This document shows, one piece after another, positions 24,212 to 33,881 of a stretch of 64,000 nt of DNA (position 1 is the stretch's first letter; each line of letters begins with the position of its first letter). The position numbers and the translations under genes are program-made. The stretch comes from Prevotella sp. (lineage in GTDB: Bacteria > Bacillota > Clostridia > Oscillospirales > Ruminococcaceae), in NCBI GenBank assembly GCA_023663025.1, contig JAMPIC010000009.1, positions 10,475 through 74,474 of the forward strand, in the 5' to 3' direction. The notes under the pieces were generated by a model. It worked only from the letters and a program-made list of their open reading frames with translations, ran no database searches and was not told the origin of the DNA.

Positions 24212-25945
24212 TTATAAAACCCACTCCCCGCTCTCGTTCTGCAGTTTCACCATATGCGAGTACAGCCCGTTTTCCCGCGACAGCTTTTCCGGCGTGCCCT
24301 GTTCCGCAACCGTACCCTCCGCAAGGACGACGATTTTGTCCGCCCCCGCAACAGTCCGCATACGGTGAGCGATTATCATCACGGTTTTGTCCGCGATAAG
24401 CCTTGAAAGGGACTCCTGTATCAGGGTTTCGTTTTCAACGTCAAGACTGGCGGTCGCTTCGTCCAAAAGAATTATGGGCGCGTCTTTCAAAAACGCCCGC
24501 GCTATGGAGATCCTCTGCCGCTCGCCCCCCGAAAGCTCGCAGCCGTTTTCGCCGATCAGCGTGTTCCATTTTTCGGGAAGCTTTTCCGCAAACTCGTCAA
24601 CGTTTGCAAGCCTTGCCGCGGCGATAACTTCCTCGTCCGTCGCGCCGTTTCGCCCGATGCGAATGTTCTCCATAACCGTGTTGTCGAAAAGCGTTACGTC
24701 CTGAAAAACTATTGAGTACAGCGACATCAGCGTTTCGGGGTCGATTTTGGAAACGTCCATACCGCCTACAGTTATCGTGCCTTTGTCGATGTCCCAAAAC
24801 CTTGCCGCAAGGCGGGAAACCGTGGTTTTGCCGCCTCCCGAGGGTCCAACAAGAGCGGTAACTTCCCCTTGCTTCGCGGTGAAAGAAACGTTTTTCAGAA
24901 CCGTCTCGCCGCCGTCGTACGCAAAACCAACGCCGTCGAATTTTATGTCGTAACCCTTGTTCGTCAGCGTTTGCGTACCCTGCTGCTCGGGGTGGCTGAG
25001 AATTTCGTCCATACGTTTGCACTGAATATTCATCAGCATATTTATCGCCATAAGATTGTCAAGGGCGGCGATAAGCGGGTCATACAAACGGGAAACCAAA
25101 ATCATAAACGCGAAAAAAGTCAGCAGGGTAATTTCCCCTTTCACAAGCAGCGAGCCGCCCGCAAGCACAGTCGTTGCAATGCCGATTTTCAGCACCATTC
25201 GGGCGCAGGTGTTAAAAACCGCGTTGGCGATTTCCACGGTAATCGTCTGCTTTTCCTCGGCTTTTATTTTTGCGGCAAGACCATCCATATAGCTTTTTTC
25301 GGCGTTGTTCGCCTTTAAATCGCGGACGGCTTCCAAACACTCCTGAATGCCCTCCTCGGCGGCAAGTTTTGTTTCACGGGACTTTTTCTGCAAGCCTTTA
25401 ACTGCCCCCGAGGAAAGGAAAATTATTCCGAAAGAAACGGGCAGAACCCACAGCGCGGCAATTGCCATACGCCAGTTGAAAAAGAAAATTCCCACCGCCA
25501 TAATCACCGTTGAAATTACCGAGCCGATAAATTCGGGAACCCAGTGGGAAAGCCCCTGCTCCAGCATTGCGCCGTCCGACATAATCGTGCTTGTAAGGTC
25601 GGACAAATCTTTTTTCCCGAAAAACGAGAGAGGGATTTTCCGCAGCTTTTCCGCAAGGGTGAGACGGCGCACGCCGCTCTCCACATAGGTGGCGAAAAAT
25701 GTGGCGTTGTACTGAAAATAAGTCGTCACAAAAATCAGCACCAGCGCGGCGGTAATTCCGCCTATGTAAAATGAAATTCTGTCCTCCGAAACTCCGCCGC
25801 CAAGCAAATCGCTGACAAAATTGTACAGCAAAATCGCGGGGAAAAACAACGCCAAATTTGACAGCACGCAAGCGATAAACGCCTTAAGCATATCTTTTGC
25901 GCCCTGCTCCGAGAGGGCGAATTTGTGTTTTAACATCTCAATCAT
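24212..25945 (-). CDS. ABC exporter, half-transporter 2
   Basis: A fused membrane plus ATPase half-transporter of about 577 residues. Six membrane segments occupy residues ~1-310; the nucleotide-binding domain has Walker A GPSGGGKTT, signature LSGGERQR and Walker B IILLDEATA, all intact. It forms the likely heterodimer partner of the gene upstream, whose stop overlaps this start (ATGATTGA), implying coupling. The ATG at 25945 is preferred over a GTG at 25954. Drug or peptide export is the family norm; the substrate is unknown. Confidence 0.92.
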   Translation of the reverse strand: MIEMLKHKFALSEQGAKDMLKAFIACVLSNLALFFPAILLYNFVSDLLGGGVSEDRISFYIGGITAALVLIFVTTYFQYNATFFATYVESGVRRLTLAEKLRKIPLSFFGKKDLSDLTSTIMSDGAMLEQGLSHWVPEFIGSVISTVIMAVGIFFFNWRMAIAALWVLPVSFGIIFLSSGAVKGLQKKSRETKLAAEEGIQECLEAVRDLKANNAEKSYMDGLAAKIKAEEKQTITVEIANAVFNTCARMVLKIGIATTVLAGGSLLVKGEITLLTFFAFMILVSRLYDPLIAALDNLMAINMLMNIQCKRMDEILSHPEQQGTQTLTNKGYDIKFDGVGFAYDGGETVLKNVSFTAKQGEVTALVGPSGGGKTTVSRLAARFWDIDKGTITVGGMDVSKIDPETLMSLYSIVFQDVTLFDNTVMENIRIGRNGATDEEVIAAARLANVDEFAEKLPEKWNTLIGENGCELSGGERQRISIARAFLKDAPIILLDEATASLDVENETLIQESLSRLIADKTVMIIAHRMRTVAGADKIVVLAEGTVAEQGTPEKLSRENGLYSHMVKLQNESGEWVL

Positions 25946-27713
25946 TTTCAGCACCTACTTTCCATTTCGCGGCTTTGTTGTACTGCTCCCACATTTTCGC
26001 GTACAAGCTGCCTTTTTCCGCAAGTTCTTTATGCGTTCCCGCGTCGGAAATTTTTCCGTCCCTTACCACAAAAATCCTGTCCGCCCCCGTTACCGTCGAG
26101 AGCCTATGGGCTATCATCAGAACGGTTTTCCCTTTGGCAAGAACGTTAAACGCCGCCTGCACCTTTGCCTCGTTGTCGGGGTCTGCAAAAGCCGTCGCCT
26201 CGTCCAAAATTAAAATGGGGGAATTTTTCAGCATCGCCCTCGCTATTGAAATTCTCTGCTGTTCGCCCCCCGAAAGATACACGCCGTTCGCACCGATAAC
26301 CGTGTCAATTCCGTTGGGAAGTTTTTGCAGAATATCGTCGCACTGCGCCTCGCGGAGAGCCTTTAAAACTTCCTCCCGAGTGGCGTCGGGCTTTGCCATT
26401 CGCACGTTTTCAAACACGGAAGTTTTCAGCAGCTTCGAGTCCTGAAAAACAAAGGAGACCCTGTTCATTAAATCCTCTTTTGCGATGTCCTTGACGTTAA
26501 TTCCGCCGATTTTTATTTCGCCCTCCGACACGTCAAAAAATCTCGGCACAAGGCTTGCCAGCGTGGTTTTTCCTCCGCCGGACGGTCCCACAAAAGCGGA
26601 TTTTTCGCCTTGATTTATTTTTAGTGAAACATTTTCAACCGCAAATTTTTCCGCGTTTTCGTACTTGAAAGAAACCCCGCGGAATTCCACAGAATTATCT
26701 TTCGGCTGTTTGGGATTTTTCGTTTCGGGCAGCGGCTGCAAATTCATAATGCTGTCAATTCTGACAAGCGCGTCCGCAACGATAAGCTTGTTGTTGCTTG
26801 CGTACATAATCTTCGTAAGCGTCAGCGTAATTACGGGCGTGATAATTATGTAGTACATAAGGTCAAGCAGAAACTCGTTAGTCACCCCGTCGGAAGTAAT
26901 AACAAGTGCCGCCGCGATAAGCACGGCGAAAATCGCGTTTACAAAAGTGGTGTAAAACAGCATCGGCGTACGCATACGCTTTGTGTAAGCGATTACCCAT
27001 TTTTCGTAACTGTCGATAGACGCCTTGAAACGCTTGAATGAAAATACCGACTGCCCGAAAGTTTTCACCACCGAAATTCCCCGAACGTACTCCACCGCCT
27101 CGTTGGACATCTGCCCGAGAGCGTTGTTGTACTGTTTCATATCTTCAACCATTCCCTTGCCCGTCATAGAACTCATACAAATCAATGCAGCAACAACGGG
27201 CGCAAGGCTTAAAAGTCCCAGCCGCCAGTCAAAAACAAGCAGCAGAACGAGCAGTCCCACGGGGGTAGCAATTGCGCTCACCATATCGGGGAGCTGGTGC
27301 GCCAAATAAGTTTCGGTAGCCGCGCTTGAATCGTACACAATTTTTCTCGCGTTGCCGCTGCCAATGCCGTCCATAAAACCCGCGGGCAGGGTGAGAATGT
27401 GCTCCATTGCGCGCTGCCGGATATTCGCCTGCACCCGAAACGCCGCAAGGTGGGAACACATCAGCGCGGCGACGTAAATCAAAATCGCCGCAACCGCAAA
27501 CAGAAGCGCAAGCCACCCGTTCCGCGAAATATTTTCCGCCTCGGCGTAATTGGGGGCAACGTCCAAAATTTCCTTGATCACCCGCCATATGTACACAAAG
27601 GGCAGCAACGCCGCAACCGCGCTCACCGCCGACAATACCCAAGAGGCGTACGTCAGATATTTATGCTTTCCCGCGCAGTCCATAAGTCTTGACAGATCCG
27701 ATTGTTTTTTCAA
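25938..27713 (-). CDS. ABC exporter, half-transporter 1
   Basis: A half-transporter with six N-terminal membrane segments and an ATPase domain: Walker A GPSGGGKTT, signature LSGGEQQR, Walker B ILILDEATA. The start is TTG at 27713 (MKKQSDLSRLM), set by AAGGAGG 7 bp upstream; the upstream ATG at 27752 lies before that site and inside the putative operator. It is paired with the overlapping downstream half. The tetR gene upstream on the same strand and an operator-like palindrome suggest inducible expression. Confidence 0.93.
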   Translation of the reverse strand: MKKQSDLSRLMDCAGKHKYLTYASWVLSAVSAVAALLPFVYIWRVIKEILDVAPNYAEAENISRNGWLALLFAVAAILIYVAALMCSHLAAFRVQANIRQRAMEHILTLPAGFMDGIGSGNARKIVYDSSAATETYLAHQLPDMVSAIATPVGLLVLLLVFDWRLGLLSLAPVVAALICMSSMTGKGMVEDMKQYNNALGQMSNEAVEYVRGISVVKTFGQSVFSFKRFKASIDSYEKWVIAYTKRMRTPMLFYTTFVNAIFAVLIAAALVITSDGVTNEFLLDLMYYIIITPVITLTLTKIMYASNNKLIVADALVRIDSIMNLQPLPETKNPKQPKDNSVEFRGVSFKYENAEKFAVENVSLKINQGEKSAFVGPSGGGKTTLASLVPRFFDVSEGEIKIGGINVKDIAKEDLMNRVSFVFQDSKLLKTSVFENVRMAKPDATREEVLKALREAQCDDILQKLPNGIDTVIGANGVYLSGGEQQRISIARAMLKNSPILILDEATAFADPDNEAKVQAAFNVLAKGKTVLMIAHRLSTVTGADRIFVVRDGKISDAGTHKELAEKGSLYAKMWEQYNKAAKWKVGAEND

Positions 27714-27740
27714 AATAATTCCTCCTTCATTTATTTTTTT

Positions 27741-27756
27741 GTTAGCATGCACTAAC
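27741..27756 (-). promoter_or_regulatory. TetR-type operator upstream of ABC genes
   Basis: GTTAG-CATGCA-CTAAC, an inverted repeat 28 bp upstream of the ABC start. With its flanking TAAT it matches the site at 22004-22023 at 15 of 20 positions, but differs from the palindrome at the adjacent tetR promoter. A weak hairpin GGGAC-tttac-GTCCC lies at 27774-27788. Confidence 0.55.
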
Positions 27757-27816
27757 TAATTTCTTTAATTTAAGGGACTTTACGTCCCGTAAATTTTTTC
27801 GCGCAGCATTTGGCAT

Positions 27817-28443
27817 TCAGGGAATTTCCTGACCCATAATTTTCGCCCAGCCCGCAGTGTGAAATTCAAATAATTCATGCACAAATATTTTTGCGTCCTC
27901 AAAGGGCATTTCGTGGAGGATCACCTCAAAATACGCGTTCATCATTCCCGTCGTAAGGATATGCTCCAGCCGCCTGTCTATTTTGGGCGACGGTCTGCCA
28001 AGCTTCTCCAATGTCTTATAATATTCGTGAGTGGATTCCGTTTCAAGCTCCGTCATTTCGTCTATCAAAAAAGCGTACTTTGTGCCCTCGGAACATTTTA
28101 AAATAAGCTGAACCTCCCAAATATGCTCATAGCAGTACACAAGCAAATCTTCCATACACCGTCGTGAAATTTTGCCCATCTGCTCGGGGCGGACTTCCTC
28201 GGGTAGCTTTTCAAAATCCTCGTGCGCCTGCCTGTAGCGGTTCATTATATGGCCGTAAGTCTCCCCCACAAGCGCCTTGAAAAGCTCCGCCTTGCTGTTG
28301 TAATATCCGTAAAACGCCCCCGTGGTAACCCCTGCGGTTTTCACGATATTCCTCAAAGAAGCGGACTTGAAGCCTTTTTCCGCGAACTCGGTCTTTGCGG
28401 CTTGGTGAATTGCTTCCAAAGTATTTTTTTCGGACTCGCCCAT
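27817..28443 (-). CDS. TetR/AcrR-family regulator
   Basis: A 208-residue repressor. The N-terminal HTH is clear: ALRNIV-type second helix with recognition helix TTGAFYGYYNSKAELF (about residues 35-55). The C-terminal ligand domain is family-length and not informative about ligand. The ATG at 28443 is 9 bp from GGAGG; upstream in-frame codons lie in the leader and operator. It is controlled by a promoter with an 11-bp palindrome at the start site, so it most likely represses itself, and it lies upstream of the ABC exporter genes on the same strand. Confidence 0.9.
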   Translation of the reverse strand: MGESEKNTLEAIHQAAKTEFAEKGFKSASLRNIVKTAGVTTGAFYGYYNSKAELFKALVGETYGHIMNRYRQAHEDFEKLPEEVRPEQMGKISRRCMEDLLVYCYEHIWEVQLILKCSEGTKYAFLIDEMTELETESTHEYYKTLEKLGRPSPKIDRRLEHILTTGMMNAYFEVILHEMPFEDAKIFVHELFEFHTAGWAKIMGQEIP

Positions 28444-28457
28444 TTTGATTTTCCTCC

Positions 28458-28516
28458 GTATAACAGTGTTATATATCACTGTTATACAGTATAGCGGCAG
28501 ATTTTGAATTTGTCAA
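28458..28516 (-). promoter_or_regulatory. tetR promoter and autoregulatory operator
   Basis: On the minus strand TTGACA (28516-28511), 17 bp, TATACT (28493-28488). GTATAACAGTG (28458-28468) and CACTGTTATAC (28477-28487) form a perfect 11-bp inverted repeat directly downstream of the -10 box. Confidence 0.82.
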
Positions 28517-28624
28517 TATAAAGTGTGATTTTTCTGCATTTTCAACAAAATAAAAAACTTGCGTAAATTTATAAATATGCAAAAGTACGGCAAATGTTAA
28601 ATCCGCTGTACTTTTTAATAAACC

Positions 28625-29095
28625 TTATAAAATTTTTCCGTCGGTTGAAATTGTCACCGTTTTTGCAGGGTACATTTTTTCCGCTGTTAATTACCGCGTT
28701 TTTCACCGCCTTTTCCAGACCGCAGCAGGGAACTTCCATTCTCGCGACCGCAGCGCTTTTAATATCGTTATTTGCAATAATCGCAGTCAGCTTTTCGGTA
28801 TAGTCAACCATATCAAGCTTGGGGCAGCCGATAATACAGACCCTGCCCATAATAAAATCATTGTGGAAATTCCCGTAAGTATAGGCTGTGCAGTCCGCCG
28901 CAATAAGTAAATCCGCACCGTCAAAAAACGGCGAATTCGGAGCGGCTAATTTTATCTGCACAGGCCATTGAGAAAGTCTTGACGGATTTTGAGACGGCGT
29001 ACCCTTTTCGGACAAATCCGGCTCAAGCTTTTTCGCAGCAATTCCCGGTTTAATATTGCGGTTTCGATATTTACGACCGCAGGGAACATGACAGA
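28625..29095 (-). pseudogene. Decayed 4Fe-4S binding protein
   Basis: The frame from about 29095 reads as the C-terminal part of a clostridial ferredoxin-type protein: SQWPVQIKLAAPNSPFF, GADLLIAADCTAY, GRVCIIGCPKLD and ARMEVPCCG. The N-terminal ferredoxin clusters are missing and there is no start. Near 28665 the frame is broken: the expected ending (TVTISTDGKIL, stop at 28625-28627) is present one frame over. N-terminal loss plus frameshift make it a pseudogene. It faces the terminator of the telA operon. Confidence 0.72.
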
Positions 29096-29098
29096 AAA

Positions 29099-29130
29099 AG
29101 AAAGGCTGCGTATTGATACGCAGTCTTTCT
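29099..29130 (-). terminator. Terminator of the telA operon
   Basis: A 15-bp stem (29099-29113 with 29116-29130, one G-T wobble) with a 2-nt apex in this notation; the minus-strand tail reads TTTCTTTTTC. Confidence 0.85.
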
Positions 29131-29192
29131 GAAAATTTTTTAAGAATACTTCTTTACCGTGTTCAGCTTTTTTTAGGCGCTCACATTTTAAT

Positions 29193-30359
29193 TTATTTGG
29201 TTTCGCTCATCTTGGCGCGGTACTCGTCCTTAAGCTTTTGCAGACGGACGGAATCCTCCTTGCGCTGCTGCTTGGCGGCGTCCTGTATCTTCCTTGTTTC
29301 GTCGATACCGTCCACAATGGTTTTCCATGTCTCTTCGAGGGTGTCCACCTTGATGGAGCTTCCCGAAGCCAGCTGAGTGGTAAGCTTGGTCTGGGCGACG
29401 GTGTTCTGCGCGTTCTTTATGAGCAGTTCGTTGGTCTTTTCGTCCAGAGCCTGCATAGCCTCCGCCTGAACGCGCTGTCTTTTCAGCATGACAGCCTGCG
29501 CCAGCGCCTGCTTGAACACGGGCATTGTTATGATAAACGCCGAGTTAATCTTCCTGATAAGGTTAAGATTGGAGAACTGCATCGCTTTCAGCATGGGGAC
29601 TGTCTGCATGGCGACGTTCTCCGCGATCTTCAGATCCATGACCCTCTGCTCGAAAACCTGTCTGGTCTGTTCAAGGGTCTGGAGATCCATTGCCACCGCG
29701 CCGGAATCCGGCTCGGCTTCAAGCTTTTTGCGGTAGTCCTCGATATACTGATCAAGCTCCACGCAAGCCTGTTCGCCCGCCATTATATAGAGGAGCAAGT
29801 CCTTGTAGTATTGTATATTCGCGTTGAACATAGTCTCCAGCTTGACGTTGGAGGCTTCGATCTCGGTCTCGTACTGTCTGAGCTGAACGTATATCTTGTC
29901 CACGTCCTCGCCCATGGTGTGGTACTTTGCCAGCAGCTTGTCGACCTGTTTCCGCAGGCTTGCGAAAACGCCTTTTTTGCCGTCGTCGGTAAGCTCTTTC
30001 GCGTCGAACTGATCCATAACCGCGGACAGATGCTGGAGCAGCTCTCCCGAATCGTTGATCTGATCCATATTCATGGAGTTAAGCACCTGGTCGGAGGCTT
30101 TGGAAATTTCCATCGCCACCTCGTTGCCGAACTTTACGATAGAGTTCACGTCGTTGATGTTGATGGTGCTGACAAGCTTGTCTACCTCTTCGTTTTTGAC
30201 AAGCTCCTGTTTCAGCTCGTCGGCTTTTGCGGTCATGGAAAATTCCTGCGGAACGTCCGTCTTGATGTTGAGGGGAGCGGCGGTAACGGTCACGTCCGTT
30301 GTAACGGCTCCCGCAGCCTGTGCCTGAGCCTCCGTGGAGGGGGTAAATTTAAGCGCCAT
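29193..30359 (-). CDS. telA: TelA/YceH toxic-anion resistance protein
   Basis: A 388-residue soluble protein of the TelA family (KlaA/YceH), linked to resistance to tellurite, colicins and some antibiotics; its biochemical role is unknown. It is almost wholly helical with long coiled-coil stretches (DDGKKGVFASLRKQVDKLL, then MFNANIQYYKDLLLYIMAGE) and a conserved middle (VAMQTVPMLKAMQFSN). AAAGGAAG precedes the ATG; it follows yceG by 2 bp, so the two are co-translated. YceG-YceH pairs occur in Bacillus next to TerD-like genes; here dynamin-like GTPases replace them. Confidence 0.92.
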   Translation of the reverse strand: MALKFTPSTEAQAQAAGAVTTDVTVTAAPLNIKTDVPQEFSMTAKADELKQELVKNEEVDKLVSTININDVNSIVKFGNEVAMEISKASDQVLNSMNMDQINDSGELLQHLSAVMDQFDAKELTDDGKKGVFASLRKQVDKLLAKYHTMGEDVDKIYVQLRQYETEIEASNVKLETMFNANIQYYKDLLLYIMAGEQACVELDQYIEDYRKKLEAEPDSGAVAMDLQTLEQTRQVFEQRVMDLKIAENVAMQTVPMLKAMQFSNLNLIRKINSAFIITMPVFKQALAQAVMLKRQRVQAEAMQALDEKTNELLIKNAQNTVAQTKLTTQLASGSSIKVDTLEETWKTIVDGIDETRKIQDAAKQQRKEDSVRLQKLKDEYRAKMSETK

Positions 30360-30361
30360 GG

Positions 30362-31990
30362 TTATTTTCTTCCTTTCTTGAACAGTTTTCCGAACAGACC
30401 TTTGCCGCTCGGTTCGGGAATGGAATCGGGTATCCTGAGTTTCGGTATGTGTACATTATACTCGAACTCGTTCATGATGTGGGTCTCGAACGCCGCGTCG
30501 CTGACAAAGGTCTCGATGTTTCTGTACCCCGTGGGAGTGCAGACCAGTATATCAAACCCGAGAAGATTGTACAGCACGATCTGAACGCATTCGACCTTGC
30601 TGAACGTGTCCTCGATAACGTCTATGATAATAAGCTTCGGTATGTCCTTGGTGAAATCGTATTTTTGCAGCAACTTCAGAACTTCCCTGTCCATGTTCAT
30701 GCCAACGTAGATCACCAGCGGCAGAAGCTCGCTGCGGTCTATTTTCAGCAGACCCGCGTCCACTGCCTCCTGCATTTTGTTCAGTATCAGCGTTTGCAGG
30801 CTGTCGGACAGATATCCGTATTTGTTCAGGGGAGAATTTTTCAGCTTCTCCTTGTTTATCTGTTCGCCCGTATAGTAGGGCTTGTAAACGTCCAGCTTAG
30901 TCTCGCCGTACTTTTTGTAGCTCGGTGACTTTATCAGCACCCTTGCATAGGGGGAAAGCTTCCACCTTACGCTGTCCCAGTAGGCGTTAAGGTTGCCGTC
31001 CTTGACCCCGCTTATTTTGGCGAAGATATTGGGGACGGTCACCTTTGAGCCGTTCGCCGCAAAGCCTGTGCGGTATCTTGCGGGCTGATGCCACAGAACG
31101 TCTATCTCTTCGAGAGTGGTTTTCAGCGTAAGGGACTGCATATCCGAAAACTGGAAATCGCGGAAGATGGTATCGTTGTTGTAGAGGATATTGTTAAGCT
31201 CCTTTGAAGCGTTGTATGCAGCCGTCGCAAGCTTGGTTCTGACCGGCTTGTCGGGATACGGCGCAACGGGTACGGAGCAGGGCAGCTCGAATATCTGCAT
31301 ACGCCCCTCAAGATTGTTCTGTTTAAGAGCCGCCAGTCCGGACAGATTGCTGCAAATATAGAGCACGTCAATTCCCAGCCGTGACATAAAGTGCAGAAAA
31401 GCGGTCTCGGCGGGGGTGATGTTGCCGTAGTACAGCAGCACTGGAATTTCCGTGTGATCGCGGCGGAAAGCCTCCGAGCCGAGACAGCGGTTCATCCAGA
31501 CGATAAGGGTCTGCGCCGCGGAAAGAGCGTCCCTGCCGCTCATGCCTTTCAGGAACAGCGGCAGAGTTTCCCGCGCGAGACGGGTTCTCACCTCGTCTCC
31601 GGGGACGTTCACAGCCGCCGCCAGCTCCTCGGGAAGAACGCCGAAGCTCTGACCGTCCACAACGCTTATGCCGTCGAAAACGGAAAGCTCGTCGGGCGTG
31701 GGCGGTTTCAGCTCGTACTCGCTGTAAAACAGCAGCTTGGTACACTTTATCAAGTCCTCCCTCAAACTGTAAAGCATATTGTGGAAGCCCGCCTTTTCGT
31801 CCTCCCCCGAGGGCGCGCCCAAAAGCGCGGCGAAGTACACGGGGATAAGCTGCTCGGGTGTGAAGTGTCCGCCCCGCGACAGCAGTCTTTGCGAGTGGGT
31901 CTCGAAGATATCTTTGTTAAAGGTGTCGGACGATGTTGTTACCGTCTGCACCAATTTTTTGTTTTCGGTAGAAAAACCCTCAAAAATCAT
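30362..31990 (-). CDS. yceG: YceG-family protein of toxic-anion module
   Basis: A 542-residue protein of the YceG_bac family, always found with TelA/Ter genes and predicted, without proof, to belong to a biosynthetic or stress module. It is soluble with no signal peptide. Recognisable are an N-terminal region, a middle alpha/beta part with IPVLLYYGNITPAE and GIDVLYICSN, and a late segment (LPLVIYVGMNMDREV, ILVCTPTGYRN); a basic tail (GKGLFGKLFKKGRK) could touch membrane or nucleic acid. A consensus promoter lies 58 bp upstream, so yceG-telA can be transcribed apart from the GTPases. Confidence 0.85.
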   Translation of the reverse strand: MIFEGFSTENKKLVQTVTTSSDTFNKDIFETHSQRLLSRGGHFTPEQLIPVYFAALLGAPSGEDEKAGFHNMLYSLREDLIKCTKLLFYSEYELKPPTPDELSVFDGISVVDGQSFGVLPEELAAAVNVPGDEVRTRLARETLPLFLKGMSGRDALSAAQTLIVWMNRCLGSEAFRRDHTEIPVLLYYGNITPAETAFLHFMSRLGIDVLYICSNLSGLAALKQNNLEGRMQIFELPCSVPVAPYPDKPVRTKLATAAYNASKELNNILYNNDTIFRDFQFSDMQSLTLKTTLEEIDVLWHQPARYRTGFAANGSKVTVPNIFAKISGVKDGNLNAYWDSVRWKLSPYARVLIKSPSYKKYGETKLDVYKPYYTGEQINKEKLKNSPLNKYGYLSDSLQTLILNKMQEAVDAGLLKIDRSELLPLVIYVGMNMDREVLKLLQKYDFTKDIPKLIIIDVIEDTFSKVECVQIVLYNLLGFDILVCTPTGYRNIETFVSDAAFETHIMNEFEYNVHIPKLRIPDSIPEPSGKGLFGKLFKKGRK

Positions 31991-32027
31991 ATAGCAGAAA
32001 CGCCTTTCGGAAAAGCATAGGTATAGG

Positions 32028-32076
32028 CGGGAGAACCCGCACTATCCATTATACTATACATCGTATAATATGTCAA
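32028..32076 (-). promoter_or_regulatory. Internal promoter of yceG-telA
   Basis: On the minus strand TTGACA (32076-32071), 17 bp, TATAAT (32053-32048), a perfect consensus. A GCGGG-AGAA-CCCGC hairpin (32028-32041) sits at the predicted transcript 5' end. Confidence 0.88.
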
Positions 32077-32116
32077 TAGCAGGTACGGTATTTTTGCGGA
32101 AAGCGAACGGCGGCGG

Positions 32117-33880
32117 TCAGACCGCGTACCGCGACAGTATCTCCGCCGCGCTTTTCAGCACGTCGGCGGCTTCTTCAAGGTACTTTTTCACGGAAGCGCT
32201 GCTCGTTCCCGAGGACATCTCCATAGCATGGCTGAGCGCGTCCCGGCTCACATCGACTTGAGTTTGGTACAGTGAGTCAAGCTGCTTCAAAGCGTTCTCC
32301 TCCATAGCCTTGTAAGCGGCGTTCAGGTCCTTGACAGTGCTGTTTCTTATATCGTCGTAATTTTCCAAAGCCATGTCTATAACGTCGGTGGTGCGTTTCC
32401 GTCCCAGAATGTTTCTGAACGAGGACATCGCCCCCGACGGGAAGGAATCGCTGTTTCCCGAAGAAGCGGCGGAAATTACCGATTTGGAAACAAGCATATT
32501 CAGATCGTCCATGGAATCCTTTACGGACACGTCCGCGTCCCCCGAAATGCCGTTTATCCCCAGCTTTTTGGAAAGCTCCGCGCCCAGCTGTGCGATTATC
32601 ATGCTGAGCCGCTGACGGTGGATATCCAGACATTTCCTGTAAGCCTCTCCCACTTTATCCACAAGGAACGAATAGAAGTGCTTGTCGATATCCTCGGGCG
32701 GGACGGAGTTCCTGCTTTCGAGAATGTCCTCCCGCAGCTTCGAGAAGAAGCCGTACATCCACTGCTCCGCCTCCTGCTGCATTTCGGTAACGCTGAGCAG
32801 TATCTTCGGTTTCTTGCTTTCCAGCGCGGTGGCAAGCGTGGAGCATTCCCTTTCTATGCTTTGGGAGATATCGTCCAGTTTTTTCCTGTCCATAGCCATC
32901 ATTTCGTATATCATGCGGATACGGGCGGCTGTGTCGTTTATCATAAGGTTAAGCATGGTCAGCACGCGCTGTGTGCGGATAATGTCCTTTTGGAGAATTA
33001 TCTCCCGTTTGAGGGACATCTCGAATTTCAGGAACTCGTTCTCGTAAAATTCCTGGAAGCCTTTTATGTCGGGACGGTTCAGACCGATCTTGCGGCGGTA
33101 CTCGTCGATGCCGCTCACGCCGTAAACAAAGGCATTGGGCATAATCGCCTCGCAGCGTTCGCTTACGCGGCTGATGATCTTGTCGATGTCCTCGCGGGTG
33201 TTCATTGCGTCTATCATGTTGACCAGCACGTACAGCCTGTTAAAGCTTAGCGGACGTATATGGCTCGCCAAAAAGAACTGTTCCGATTCCGAGAACGGCG
33301 ACAGCGCGCTTGCGATGTATATTACCGCGTCGGCGTTGACCAGGTAGTCCTGCACCTGCTTGTCGAGGCAGTCAAGGTCGCTGAGACCCGGGGTATCCAC
33401 AATGCGTATTTCCTTGAGCAGCTTCGCGTCGTCCCGAATGTCGATATATTCGAGAGTGTCGGGAAAAGCTCTCATAAGCTTTTCCAGTTTTTCCCGCACA
33501 AGATCGTCGGCGGTAAGGCTTATTCTCTGACCGTTTTTGAGGACAGCCTCCGCTTTGGGGACGTCGCTGTAACTTATGGAATTTATCGTAAACGTTTCAG
33601 GAGCGACGTTTACGGGCGCGATAGACTTTCCGAGAATGGCGTTTATGATAGTGCTCTTGCCCCGCTTGAAGTCGCCCAGAACGACTAACGAGAACGGCTC
33701 GGTGCGCCGTTTGGTGATGGCTTTGTCCCAATCGCGGAGGTGCTCGGTGAACTCGTCGCCCAGTATGGTGCACAGCGGCTTGCTGCCGAGAAGTCCTTTA
33801 AGCTTGTTCTGAACCTTTTCTATATCCGGCTCCGCGGACGCATATCCGGGAGCAGTCCTTATTTCCGTATTTTCGGACAT
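32117..33880 (-). CDS. Dynamin-like GTPase (second)
   Basis: A 587-residue large GTPase. G1 is GDFKRGKSTIIN (about residue 70), G3 IVDTPGLSD, G4 VNMID. After the G domain comes a long helical stalk region (about 290-587) with no clear membrane segment. Bacterial dynamin-like proteins remodel or bridge membranes and often act as pairs. The ribosome site AAAGGAGGG lies inside the last codons of the upstream gene (1-bp gap), so translation is coupled to the metalloprotease-like protein. It probably pairs with the larger GTPase two genes upstream. Confidence 0.9.
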   Translation of the reverse strand: MSENTEIRTAPGYASAEPDIEKVQNKLKGLLGSKPLCTILGDEFTEHLRDWDKAITKRRTEPFSLVVLGDFKRGKSTIINAILGKSIAPVNVAPETFTINSISYSDVPKAEAVLKNGQRISLTADDLVREKLEKLMRAFPDTLEYIDIRDDAKLLKEIRIVDTPGLSDLDCLDKQVQDYLVNADAVIYIASALSPFSESEQFFLASHIRPLSFNRLYVLVNMIDAMNTREDIDKIISRVSERCEAIMPNAFVYGVSGIDEYRRKIGLNRPDIKGFQEFYENEFLKFEMSLKREIILQKDIIRTQRVLTMLNLMINDTAARIRMIYEMMAMDRKKLDDISQSIERECSTLATALESKKPKILLSVTEMQQEAEQWMYGFFSKLREDILESRNSVPPEDIDKHFYSFLVDKVGEAYRKCLDIHRQRLSMIIAQLGAELSKKLGINGISGDADVSVKDSMDDLNMLVSKSVISAASSGNSDSFPSGAMSSFRNILGRKRTTDVIDMALENYDDIRNSTVKDLNAAYKAMEENALKQLDSLYQTQVDVSRDALSHAMEMSSGTSSASVKKYLEEAADVLKSAAEILSRYAV

Positions 33881-33881
33881 A

